Below are positions 47,993 to 55,216 of a stretch of DNA of 64,000 bases, piece by piece (position 1 is the first letter of the stretch; the number at the start of each line of letters is the position of its first letter). Below the pieces are notes generated by a model. That model saw nothing but the letters and a program-made list of their open reading frames with translations. It did not search any database and was not told the origin of the DNA. Position numbers and translations under genes: made by a program. The stretch is from JAGWAJ01 sp026707615 (GTDB taxonomy: Bacteria > Acidobacteriota > Vicinamibacteria > Vicinamibacterales > UBA8438), in assembly GCA_965207595.1 (NCBI GenBank), contig CBDBMW010000011.1:310001-374000 (forward strand). Reading direction: 5' to 3'.

Positions 47993-49423
47993 GTGAGCGA
48001 CCAGCAGCGCGCCACGAACGCGGTCGTGGACTTCGTCGGCCGGGCCCGCTGGCAGGACTTTCCGCAGGAGGCCGTCCGCATCGCGAAGCGCTGCGTCATC
48101 GACGGACTCGGCGTCATGCTGGCCGGCTCGACCCAGGACGCCGGCCGCATCCTGCGCGGCTACGTCCGGACCGTCGACGGGAAGCCGGAGTCCACCGCGT
48201 TCGGCCCCGAACCGTTCCGGAGCGGGGCTTCCTCGGCGGCACTGCTCAACGGAACCAGCGGCCATGCGCTGGACTGGGACGACACGCAACTGGCGACCAG
48301 CGCCGACCGGATCTTCGGGTTGCTGACCCACCCGACGGTCCCGCCGATGGTCGCGGCGCTGGCCATCGGCGAGCGGCAGCGGGCGTCCGGCCGGGCGTTC
48401 CTCGAGGCGTTTCTCACCGGCTTCGAGGTCGAGTGCAAGATCGCCGAGGCCATCAGCCCCGACCACTACAGGAAGGGGTTCCACTCGTCGGGCACCGTCG
48501 GCACGTTCGGCGCGGCGGTCGCCGCGGCCAGGCTGCTGGGCCTCGACGGCGACCGGATCGCACACACCCTCGCCATCGCGGCGAGCTCGGCCTCCGGCAT
48601 CCGCGTGAACTTCGGGTCGATGACGAAGCCGCTGCACGTGGGCCGGGCGTCGCAGAACGGGGTGGTCGCGGCCGAGCTCGCCGCGAGAGGCTTCACGGGC
48701 GGCCGCGACGCCCTCGATCCGCCGTGGGGCTTCTTCCAGGCCTTCAGCCACGGCGAGGGCTTCGATGCCGACCGCATCGTCGGCAGGCTCGGCGACCCGC
48801 ACACGATCGTGTGGCCCGGGGTGTCGATCAAGCCGTACCCGTGCGGCGTGCTCGGGCATCCGACCATGGACGCCATGCGACGCCTGGTGATCGCGCACGA
48901 CGTGCGGCCGGAGAACATCGCGGGCATTCGCGTGCGCGCCGGGTCCAACATCCTCAATCCGCTGCGCTACGCCATCGCGACCAACGAGCTCGAGGCGAAG
49001 TTCTGTCCCGCGTTCATGGTGAGCGCCATCGCGCTCCGGCGGAAGGCGGGCGTTCACGAGTTCAACGACGAGTTCGTCCGCAGCGCGCCGGTGCAGGCGA
49101 TGATGCGGAAGGTGGAGCGCGTGCTCGACCCTGAGATCGAGGCGAAGGGCTGGGAGAAGATCCGCAGCACCGTCGAGGTGGACCTCCACGACGGCCGCAC
49201 CCTCGTCGAGGAAGCGGACGAACGCTACCGGGGCGGGCCGGACCTGCCGTTCACCCGCGACGAGCTCCACGAGAAGTTCAGCGACTGCGCGTCGCTCGTG
49301 CTGCCGCCGCCGGCCATCGAAGAGACCTTCGGCATGGTCGAGGCGCTCGAGGACCTGCCCGACGTGAGCCGGCTCTCCCGCGTCCTGAGTGCAGCCCCGG
49401 CGGCTGCCGCGCTCGCCCGATGA
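47993..49423 (+). CDS. MmgE/PrpD family protein
   Basis: A 476-residue MmgE/PrpD protein, the family of 2-methylcitrate dehydratase and cis-aconitate decarboxylase. Signatures: CVIDGLGVMLAGSTQDAGRI, LLNGTSGHALDWDDTQLA, HPTVPPMVAALAIGERQRAS, YRKGFHSSGTVGTFGAAVAA, MTKPLHVGRASQNGVVAAEL and the SIKPYPCGVLGHPTMDAM region. No partner prp genes are present, so the substrate is uncertain; related proteins act on other tricarboxylates or on aromatic acids. GTG 47993 follows GAGGGGAG. Its last 4 bp overlap the transporter gene, implying that transporter and enzyme handle the same acid. Confidence 0.9.
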   Translation: MSDQQRATNAVVDFVGRARWQDFPQEAVRIAKRCVIDGLGVMLAGSTQDAGRILRGYVRTVDGKPESTAFGPEPFRSGASSAALLNGTSGHALDWDDTQLATSADRIFGLLTHPTVPPMVAALAIGERQRASGRAFLEAFLTGFEVECKIAEAISPDHYRKGFHSSGTVGTFGAAVAAARLLGLDGDRIAHTLAIAASSASGIRVNFGSMTKPLHVGRASQNGVVAAELAARGFTGGRDALDPPWGFFQAFSHGEGFDADRIVGRLGDPHTIVWPGVSIKPYPCGVLGHPTMDAMRRLVIAHDVRPENIAGIRVRAGSNILNPLRYAIATNELEAKFCPAFMVSAIALRRKAGVHEFNDEFVRSAPVQAMMRKVERVLDPEIEAKGWEKIRSTVEVDLHDGRTLVEEADERYRGGPDLPFTRDELHEKFSDCASLVLPPPAIEETFGMVEALEDLPDVSRLSRVLSAAPAAAALAR

Positions 49424-50661
49424 CGCTCGCCTGGGCGTCGGTCGCGGCGCTCGTCCTGGCCGTCGCGCTGAGCGTCCTCACGAAGATCAACGTCGGCATC
49501 CTCTCGCTGGCCATGGCCTGGCTGGTGGGGGTGTACCTGGGCGGGATGTCGGTCAACACCGTCCTGGCGGGCTTCCCCGTGCCGCTGCTGGTCACGCTGG
49601 TCGGCGTGACGCTGCTGTTCAGCATGGCCGACACCAACGGCACGCTGTCCCGGTTGACGGGGCAGGCCGTCCGGCTGTGCCGCGGGAACGCGGGGCTGTT
49701 GCCCCTCATGTTCTTCGCGCTGGGCGTGGTGGTGTCCACCATCGGCCCCGGCGGCACCCCGGCCAGCGCCCTGCTGGCGGCGCCCGCCATGGCCGTCGCG
49801 GGGAGGGTGGGCATATCGCCGCTGCTGATGGCGATCATGACCGGCAACGGCGCCCTGGCGGGGACGCTGTCGCCTTTCGCGCCCGGCGGCGTCATCGCCA
49901 ACGACGTGATGGCGCGCATCGGCCTCGGCGGCCTCGAGTGGCAGACCTACGGGTACAACGTGCTGGCCCACGTGATCGTGGGCACTGGCGGATTCGTGCT
50001 GTTCGGCGGCCTGAAGCTCTTTCGCGGACGCGAAGGAGAAGCCGGTTCGCTGGAGACGGAGGTCGAGCCCTTCGAGCGCAGGCACTGGCTGACCGTCGCC
50101 GGCATCTCGGCACTGATCGTCGCCGTCGTCGGCTTCGACGCGCACGTGGGCCTGACGGCGGTGTTCATCGCCGCGCTGCTCACCCTCCTCGGGAGCGTGG
50201 ACGAGCAGCAGGCCATTCGGCGCATGCCGTGGGGCGTCATCCTGATGGTCACCGGGGTGACGGTGCTGATCTCGATCATGCAGCGGACCCAGGGTATGGA
50301 CCTGTTCACCAGCGGGCTGGCCGGCATTTCCACCTCGGAAACGGTCGTGCCGACGCTGGCGTTCGGAACGGGACTGATATCGGTGTACAGCAGCACGTCC
50401 GGCGTCGTGATGCCGGCGTTCCTGCCGATGGTGCCGGACCTCGCGCAGCAGGTCGGCGCCGTCGAGCCCGTCAACCTCGCGTGGTCGATCACCGTGGGCG
50501 GCGGCCTCGTCGATCTCTCGGCGCTCTCCACCGTGGGCGCCCTGTACCTGGCCGCGGCGCCCCCCGGCACCAACACGCGCGCGCTGTTCAACGCGCTGCT
50601 CGCGTGGGGGCTCTCGATGTCCGTGGTCGGCGCCGCGCTCTGCTGGTTCCTGTTCGGGTAA
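49420..50661 (+). CDS. Dicarboxylate carrier MatC-like / SLC13-type membrane transporter
   Basis: A 413-residue membrane protein with about eleven hydrophobic segments. The N-terminal half (LSVLTKINVGILSLAMAWLVG, VSTIGPGGTPASALLAAPAMA) matches the MatC N-terminal domain of malonate/dicarboxylate carriers, and the two halves contain repeated hairpin motifs (GPGGTPASA and the later STSGVVMPAFLP) typical of ion-coupled acid transporters. It overlaps the PrpD-like gene by 4 bp and precedes a 2-hydroxyacid dehydrogenase by 88 bp, suggesting uptake of an organic acid. Confidence 0.87.
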   Translation: MTLAWASVAALVLAVALSVLTKINVGILSLAMAWLVGVYLGGMSVNTVLAGFPVPLLVTLVGVTLLFSMADTNGTLSRLTGQAVRLCRGNAGLLPLMFFALGVVVSTIGPGGTPASALLAAPAMAVAGRVGISPLLMAIMTGNGALAGTLSPFAPGGVIANDVMARIGLGGLEWQTYGYNVLAHVIVGTGGFVLFGGLKLFRGREGEAGSLETEVEPFERRHWLTVAGISALIVAVVGFDAHVGLTAVFIAALLTLLGSVDEQQAIRRMPWGVILMVTGVTVLISIMQRTQGMDLFTSGLAGISTSETVVPTLAFGTGLISVYSSTSGVVMPAFLPMVPDLAQQVGAVEPVNLAWSITVGGGLVDLSALSTVGALYLAAAPPGTNTRALFNALLAWGLSMSVVGAALCWFLFG

Positions 50662-50749
50662 CGCTCGTGGTGACCCCCGCGTTGCAGCGCGCCCGGAGGC
50701 GCCAGCGAATCGGCGAGGCGCCCGCCTGAGGAGGCGTTGAGGAGGGCGC

Positions 50750-51694
50750 ATGCGTGTCGCGATCCTGGACGACATTCACCAGGCGTGGGAAGGCACCGAA
50801 GGCGTGCGCCGGCTGCGCGAGCGCGCCGAGGTGCGGGTGTTCACGGAGCCGTTCGGCGACCCCGCGGCGCTGCGCGGCTTCGAGGCGCTGATAGCCAACC
50901 GCGAGCGGACGCGCTTCACGCGCGAGCTGCTCGAGCGGCTTGCCGACGTGCGGCTCCTCGTGCAGACCGGCAACCACGCGAGCCACATCGACTTCGCGGC
51001 GGCGCGCGACCGCGGCATCGTCGTCGCCAGGGCGTCGGGCGGGTACTCGATCGGCGCCGCCGAGCTCACCTTCGGTCTGGCGATGGCGGTGATGCGGCAG
51101 ATCCCGGCCAGCGATGCCGCCCTCAGGCGGGGGGAGTGGCCGGCGCCGACGACGCCCGTGCTGCACGGCAAGACCCTCGGGATCGTGGGCCTCGGCCGAA
51201 TCGGCCGGCACGTCGCCCGGCTCGGCAGGGCGTTCGGGATGCGCGTCGCCGCATGGAGTCGTTCGCTGACCGACGAGGCGGCGGCTGGCGCCGGCGCCGA
51301 GCGCCGCGAGCTCGACGACCTGCTGCGCGAGGCGGACGTCGTGACGATTCACGTGTCCCTGTCGCCCTCCTCTCGCGGGCTGCTCGACGCGCGACGCATC
51401 GCCCTGATGAAGCCGACCGCGTTCCTGATCAACACCGCGCGGGGCCCGATCGTCGACGAGGCGGCCCTGGTCGACGCCCTCGCGGCGGGGCGCATCGCCG
51501 GCGCCGGCCTCGACGTCTTCGACCGGGAGCCCCTGCCGCCCGGCCATCCGCTCACGACGCTCGGCAACGTCGTGCTCACGCCCCACATCGGCTGGCCGAC
51601 CGACGACGGCTACCGGCGCTTCGCCGCCGCGGCGTGCGACGTGCTGCTCGACCACCTGGCCGGCCGTCCCGTGCCGGCGTTCGAAGGATACTGA
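50750..51694 (+). CDS. D-2-hydroxyacid dehydrogenase
   Basis: A 314-residue NAD(P)-dependent enzyme of the D-isomer 2-hydroxyacid dehydrogenase family. The nucleotide motif is GLGRIG (147-152), and the catalytic residues are Arg231 (LINTARGP), Glu260 (FDREPLPPGHPL) and His279 (LTPHIGW). It reduces or oxidises a 2-keto/2-hydroxy acid; its place after a PrpD-like enzyme and an acid carrier suggests a substrate from that path. GAGGAGGG precedes ATG 50750. A broken copy of its 3' end lies at 52409-52556. Confidence 0.92.
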   Translation: MRVAILDDIHQAWEGTEGVRRLRERAEVRVFTEPFGDPAALRGFEALIANRERTRFTRELLERLADVRLLVQTGNHASHIDFAAARDRGIVVARASGGYSIGAAELTFGLAMAVMRQIPASDAALRRGEWPAPTTPVLHGKTLGIVGLGRIGRHVARLGRAFGMRVAAWSRSLTDEAAAGAGAERRELDDLLREADVVTIHVSLSPSSRGLLDARRIALMKPTAFLINTARGPIVDEAALVDALAAGRIAGAGLDVFDREPLPPGHPLTTLGNVVLTPHIGWPTDDGYRRFAAAACDVLLDHLAGRPVPAFEGY

Positions 51695-51810
51695 GACTCC
51701 AGCTGCTCGATGCGTACCGCTTGGAGCAGTTCACGGGTGATGCCGGACGGGTTCCTGAACAGCGTCGAGTCCGTCAACATCGCCAAGAGACCGGGCAGAG
51801 GTAGTTCACC

Positions 51811-52368
51811 GTGCCGGAATGGAAGAGCAGAGTAGTCGACCTGCCCCGCGATCACGGATGGAGCGCCAAGCCGGGCAACAGCATCTTCGTGGCGAACAGA
51901 GGAGCGGTGCACTTTGAGTACCCGTCGGGCTGGGTGATTACTCCCGACGGGGATTCCATCTGCCTCCAGGACGCAGCGGCTCCCGACGACAACATGCGCC
52001 TGCAGGTCTCCGTGCTTCGACTCGGCCCGGATGGATCGAGCATGGACTGGAGCGCCATGCCGTCGCTCGCCGACATGATGGAGAACGCCGTGCTGGCCGA
52101 CGATGCGCGCCGGCGCACGCGGGAGGGACCGATGCTCGGCGCATCCCGCCGCAATCTGGAGTACCTGTGGCTGGAGATGGACTTCGTGGATCCGGCCGGG
52201 AAGCGCAAGGCGCATTCCAGGGCGTGCCTGGCCCGCGGCGGGAACGTCCAGGCGTTCATCACGATGGAGTACTGGCCCGAAGACCGGCGGGCGGCCGCCA
52301 AGGTCTGGAACGACATGCTGGAGTCGTTGAAACTCGCCGAGTACCTGTACGACGACAACCCGCACTGA
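51811..52368 (+). CDS. Uncharacterised soluble protein
   Basis: A 185-residue protein without signal peptide or membrane segment; I do not recognise the family. Visible features are an N-terminal charged stretch, beta-strand pattern VHFEYPSGWVITPDGDSICL (residues 33-52), which recalls PsbP/DcrB-like folds, and NMRLQVSVLRLGPDGSSMDW, then an Arg-rich helix and RKAHSRACLARGGNVQAFIT. GTG 51811 follows AGAGGT. It lies exactly between the intact dehydrogenase gene and a degraded copy of that gene's 3' end, so it may have arrived with a local duplication. Confidence 0.65.
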   Translation: MPEWKSRVVDLPRDHGWSAKPGNSIFVANRGAVHFEYPSGWVITPDGDSICLQDAAAPDDNMRLQVSVLRLGPDGSSMDWSAMPSLADMMENAVLADDARRRTREGPMLGASRRNLEYLWLEMDFVDPAGKRKAHSRACLARGGNVQAFITMEYWPEDRRAAAKVWNDMLESLKLAEYLYDDNPH

Positions 52369-52408
52369 TCGGGCTGATCGGGGCGATGCGGTAACCCGGG
52401 CATCTGCT

Positions 52409-52556
52409 CATGACCCTCGGGAAACGTCGTGCTCACGTCCCACGTCCGATCGACGACGGCTGCCAGCGCTCGCCACCGCGGCGTGCGACGTGCTGCTCGA
52501 CCAACTGGGCCGGCCGCCCCGTGCCGGCGTTCGAAGGGCTCCAGAACTGCTCCCGA
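52409..52556 (+). pseudogene. Degraded copy of the 3' end of the D-2-hydroxyacid dehydrogenase gene
   Basis: This stretch matches 51549-51713 with small indels: ACGTCGTGCTCACG, CGACGACGGCT, GCGGCGTGCGACGTGCTGCT and GTGCCGGCGTTCGAAGG are shared, and the similarity continues past the stop (CTCCAG..CTGCTC). Frameshifts destroy the reading frame. It ends where an AT-rich stretch (52560-52630) begins. Confidence 0.8.
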
Positions 52557-52637
52557 TTTGCCGGAACATTTCATAATATTTACAGGCAATGGCCATTCAT
52601 CTGGGCCTGTCAGTCAATTTTTGATAATCTTGCGCTC

Positions 52638-54278
52638 GTGGCCGCGGTTCCCAGGCTTGCCGACATTCCGCGGCGGCTTTCCCCCGACGCGTTCTGGGAC
52701 CTGTTCGGGCGCCTGGAGCACGCGGAGCTCGACTTCAAGCGCGGCGTCCCCGCCGACGTTCGCGACACGGTCGCGGCCATGGCCATGACCCGTGGCGGAC
52801 TGATCGTTCACGGGGTCGACGATCGGCGTACGTTCGTCGGTTGTCCGCTCTCCCAGAACACGCAGGATCGAATCACCCGCATCGCGGGGGAATGCGGGGT
52901 CGACGTTCAGTTGCTGGCGCTCTCGGTCGGCGAGCTGGAGCTGACGATCTGCGCGGTGCCGGAGGTGCGCGGCCGCATCGTCACCACGCCGGACGGTCGG
53001 CTGCTCCGGCGCGTGGGCGGCGACTCGCAGCCGCTGCGCGGGGACTCGATGGCCCGTTTCGTGCGCGAGCGCGAGCACCGGGCCGGCGAAGACGAGCCGC
53101 TCGCCGTCGTCGATCTCTCCGCGTTCGATCTCGATGCCGTGAATCAGGCGCTCGCGGCCGACGGGCGGCCGGCCGTCGCGCAGGACGGCGTCGAGCGGGC
53201 GCTGACCGATCTCGGCGTCGCCGTCGCGGCCGCGCCCCCGCTGCGACCGCGCGTGTTGCGAGCCGCGTTGGTGCTCTTCGCGTCGGAACCGCGGGGGCAC
53301 GTCCGGGGCGCCGCGGTGCAGCTCGTGCGTCGCGAAGGCCTCGGGCCCGGCCCCGGACCGTCCTCGGCGCGCGAGGAGTGCGCCGGTCCGCTGGCGGATA
53401 CCGTCGACTGCTGTCTGCGCTTCGTGGCCGCGCACACCCGGCGGTTCGAGATCGTCGCCGGATCGCGGCGCGAGGCGCTGCCCGAGTATCCCGAGCCCGT
53501 GCTGCGGGAGGCCGTCGTGAACGCGCTGGCCCATCGCGACTACGGGCTTGCCGGCGCCACCGTGGACATCACCGTCTGGGACGACCGGATCGAGGTGCGC
53601 AGTCCGGGGCCGCTCCCCGGCCACATCACCCTCGAGAACATGCGGGCCGAGCACTACAGCCGCAACCCGCGCATCATGCGGGTCATGAAGATCGTGGGGC
53701 TGGTGGAGGAGTGCGGAGAGGGCATCGATCGAATGTACCGCGAGATGGAGGCTCGACTGATGGAACCGCCCGTCTTCGAGGCCACCGCGAGCTCGGTGAC
53801 GGTCATCCTGCGCAATCGCATGCTGGTGGACGTCGAAGACCAGAGCTGGCTGAATCAGCTCGACCGGGGCGACGTGACTGCCGCCGAGCGCCGGACGCTG
53901 GTTGCCGCCCGGCGGGCCGGCGCGGTGGCGCCGCGCGAGCTGCGCGCCATGCTGCCGGACGCCGACGTCGATGCCTTGCTCTCACGGATGGTGGCCACGG
54001 GCCTGCTGTCGCGCGTCGGCCGGCGCGGCGGGACCCGCTACGTCCTGTCGGATGCTCTGGTGCGGCGGGTCGGCAACCCGGGGATGGCGGCGCACAACCG
54101 GCGCCGTCAGGTTCTGCTCGACGAGATCCGCCGCCGCGGGAGCCTCTCCACGAACGAGGCCGCGACCCTGCTCGATGTGCCACCCGCGGCCGCCCGCGGG
54201 CTGCTGAACGATCTCGTACGGGACGGGCTGGCGCGGGCCGCCGGGAGAACGCGAGGCCGGCGTTATCACCTTCGATGA
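52638..54278 (+). CDS. AlbA_2 (Schlafen-type) / RecG-C-like ATPase regulator
   Basis: About 546 residues. N-terminal AlbA_2 divergent-AAA4 domain (residues 1-120: LFGRLEHAELDFKRGVPADV, AMAMTRGGLIVHGVDD), a variable middle, then a GHKL-like ATPase segment (about 275-390: EAVVNALAHRDYGLAGATVDITVWDDRIEV, ITLENMRAEHYSRNPRIMRV, GLVEECGEGIDRMYREM) and two winged-helix-like C-terminal segments. This is the layout of ATP-dependent transcription regulators often labelled putative DNA-binding or RecG-related. The start is uncertain: GTG 52638 lies 9 bp after GATAAT (52623-52628), which would make the message nearly leaderless. It is convergent with VapBC. Confidence 0.82.
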   Translation: MAAVPRLADIPRRLSPDAFWDLFGRLEHAELDFKRGVPADVRDTVAAMAMTRGGLIVHGVDDRRTFVGCPLSQNTQDRITRIAGECGVDVQLLALSVGELELTICAVPEVRGRIVTTPDGRLLRRVGGDSQPLRGDSMARFVREREHRAGEDEPLAVVDLSAFDLDAVNQALAADGRPAVAQDGVERALTDLGVAVAAAPPLRPRVLRAALVLFASEPRGHVRGAAVQLVRREGLGPGPGPSSAREECAGPLADTVDCCLRFVAAHTRRFEIVAGSRREALPEYPEPVLREAVVNALAHRDYGLAGATVDITVWDDRIEVRSPGPLPGHITLENMRAEHYSRNPRIMRVMKIVGLVEECGEGIDRMYREMEARLMEPPVFEATASSVTVILRNRMLVDVEDQSWLNQLDRGDVTAAERRTLVAARRAGAVAPRELRAMLPDADVDALLSRMVATGLLSRVGRRGGTRYVLSDALVRRVGNPGMAAHNRRRQVLLDEIRRRGSLSTNEAATLLDVPPAAARGLLNDLVRDGLARAAGRTRGRRYHLR

Positions 54279-54289
54279 GGGAAGGTCAG

Positions 54290-54706
54290 TCAGGAACCTC
54301 GGCTGCGGCGAGCTCGCTTGCGATACGCGGGCTCGATGCCGCCGAACATGGGGTAGTGCCTGACGTTGAGCGTCATCAGCTCCGCGTCCTCCGCGGTTGC
54401 GGTAGCCGCGATGATGCCGTCGGCCAGTCCGACGCCGTGCGACCTGCCGTAGTCCCGCTTGTAGAGCCCGCCGAGCCGGGCGATGCTGGCGCTGACGGGT
54501 ACGACCCTGAACACCGACAGCAGGCTCTCCAGCACCGCCTGCTCGGCGCCGTCCGCGCCGCCTCTCACTCCCGCGTAAAGCTCGGCGACGCCGATGGATG
54601 ACACCATGAGGCGCTCCGAGCTCGCGGCAACGAGGGACGTCGCCTCTGCATGTCCTCGCAGGAAGTCGATCAACACGTCGGTGTCGAGCAGGATCGGTTT
54701 CGGCAC
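54290..54706 (-). CDS. vapC: VapC-type PIN-domain toxin
   Basis: A 138-residue PIN ribonuclease: ILLDTDVLIDFLRG carries the first acidic pair, SSIGVAELYAGVRG the Glu, GLADGIIAATATAEDAELMT the third Asp, followed by TLNVRHYPMFGG (an Asn where many family members have Asp). It starts 3 bp after the antitoxin stop, in the antitoxin-first order standard for VapBC. Inactive when bound by the partner, it would otherwise cut RNA. Confidence 0.92.
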   Translation of the reverse strand: MPKPILLDTDVLIDFLRGHAEATSLVAASSERLMVSSIGVAELYAGVRGGADGAEQAVLESLLSVFRVVPVSASIARLGGLYKRDYGRSHGVGLADGIIAATATAEDAELMTLNVRHYPMFGGIEPAYRKRARRSRGS

Positions 54707-54709
54707 GGC

Positions 54710-54943
54710 TCAGTCGCGGTCCCATACGCGACGCAACGCGTCGAGGTCAGGGAGATCCGTTCGGTCACGCCAGATGCCGGCCGCTTCCCGGAGGATCGCC
54801 TTGCGCCGACGACGGCTCCTCTGCTCGAGGAAGTGATCCAGGGCCTCGCGAATGACCTCGCTCTGCCGCTTGCCGCTCTGGCTGGCGATCTCGGCGATCT
54901 CGGCGCGCTGGTCCTCGGTCAGATAGATCTGCGTGCGCACCAT
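54710..54943 (-). CDS. vapB: VapB-type ribbon-helix-helix antitoxin
   Basis: A 77-residue protein: N-terminal ribbon-helix-helix (MVRTQIYLTEDQRAEIAEIA, then SGKRQSEVIREALDHFLEQ) that binds DNA as a dimer, and a C-terminal arm (AGIWRDRTDLPDLDALRRVW) that would grip the toxin. ATG 54943 with GAGGA upstream is preferred to a start at 54985, which would lie inside the operator. It is the first gene of the pair. Confidence 0.9.
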   Translation of the reverse strand: MVRTQIYLTEDQRAEIAEIASQSGKRQSEVIREALDHFLEQRSRRRRKAILREAAGIWRDRTDLPDLDALRRVWDRD

Positions 54944-54956
54944 CTTGTCCTCGATT

Positions 54957-54981
54957 GGTGTATACACCGGCACTATACACC
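54957..54981 (-). promoter_or_regulatory. Palindromic operator/promoter of vapBC
   Basis: GGTGTATACACC (54957-54968) is a perfect 12-bp palindrome, and a second half-site TATACACC lies at 54974-54981. A -10-like TATAGT reads on the minus strand at 54977-54972, overlapping the second site, 29 bp upstream of the antitoxin ATG. This fits cooperative binding and self-repression by the ribbon-helix-helix protein. Confidence 0.7.
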
Positions 54982-55110
54982 GCACAGCCCACGGACTATC
55001 GCTTCACCGTCCTGGTCAAGGCGGCTGGGAACGCAGGATGCCGAGCGTCAGCGCCGCTGTTGCCGGTTCGGTTCTCCAGCGGCTGGGGCCGGGTCTCGCC
55101 GCCGTGGTCG

Positions 55111-55216
55111 ACCTCATTGCGCCGCAGAACGCCAACGGAGTGCGTGCCGCGGCGCAAGCTCCTGGGACGGTGGGGCTGGGGCCGACCCGGAGTCTGCGAC
55201 GGGTTGGCGGCGCTAG
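55111..55216. repeat. CTAG-type palindromic repeat, copy fused to a stop codon
   Basis: The left arm is worn (TCATTGCGCCG, near 55113-55123). Then CAGAACGCCAACGGAG, CGGCGCAAGCTCCTGGGACGG, GGGGCTGGGGCCGACCC and GTCTGCGACGGGTTGGCGGCGCTAG end at CTAG 55213-55216. It is the reverse complement of the 36640 units. The CTA at 55213-55215 is the stop codon of the DUF1552 gene read on the minus strand. Confidence 0.8.

Noticed and set aside
44096..49270. A 1,724-codon open frame on the minus strand.
   Set aside because: It runs antisense to four plus-strand genes with clear domains (Uma2 twice, ankyrin, PrpD) and its translation is Arg/Pro/Ala-rich noise, as expected from high GC content.
51610..51810. 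A minus-strand stretch reading LLAMLTDSTLFRNPSGITRE with protein-like composition.
   Set aside because: It continues into the antisense of the dehydrogenase on one side and of the 51811 gene on the other, has no ribosome site and matches no family I know.
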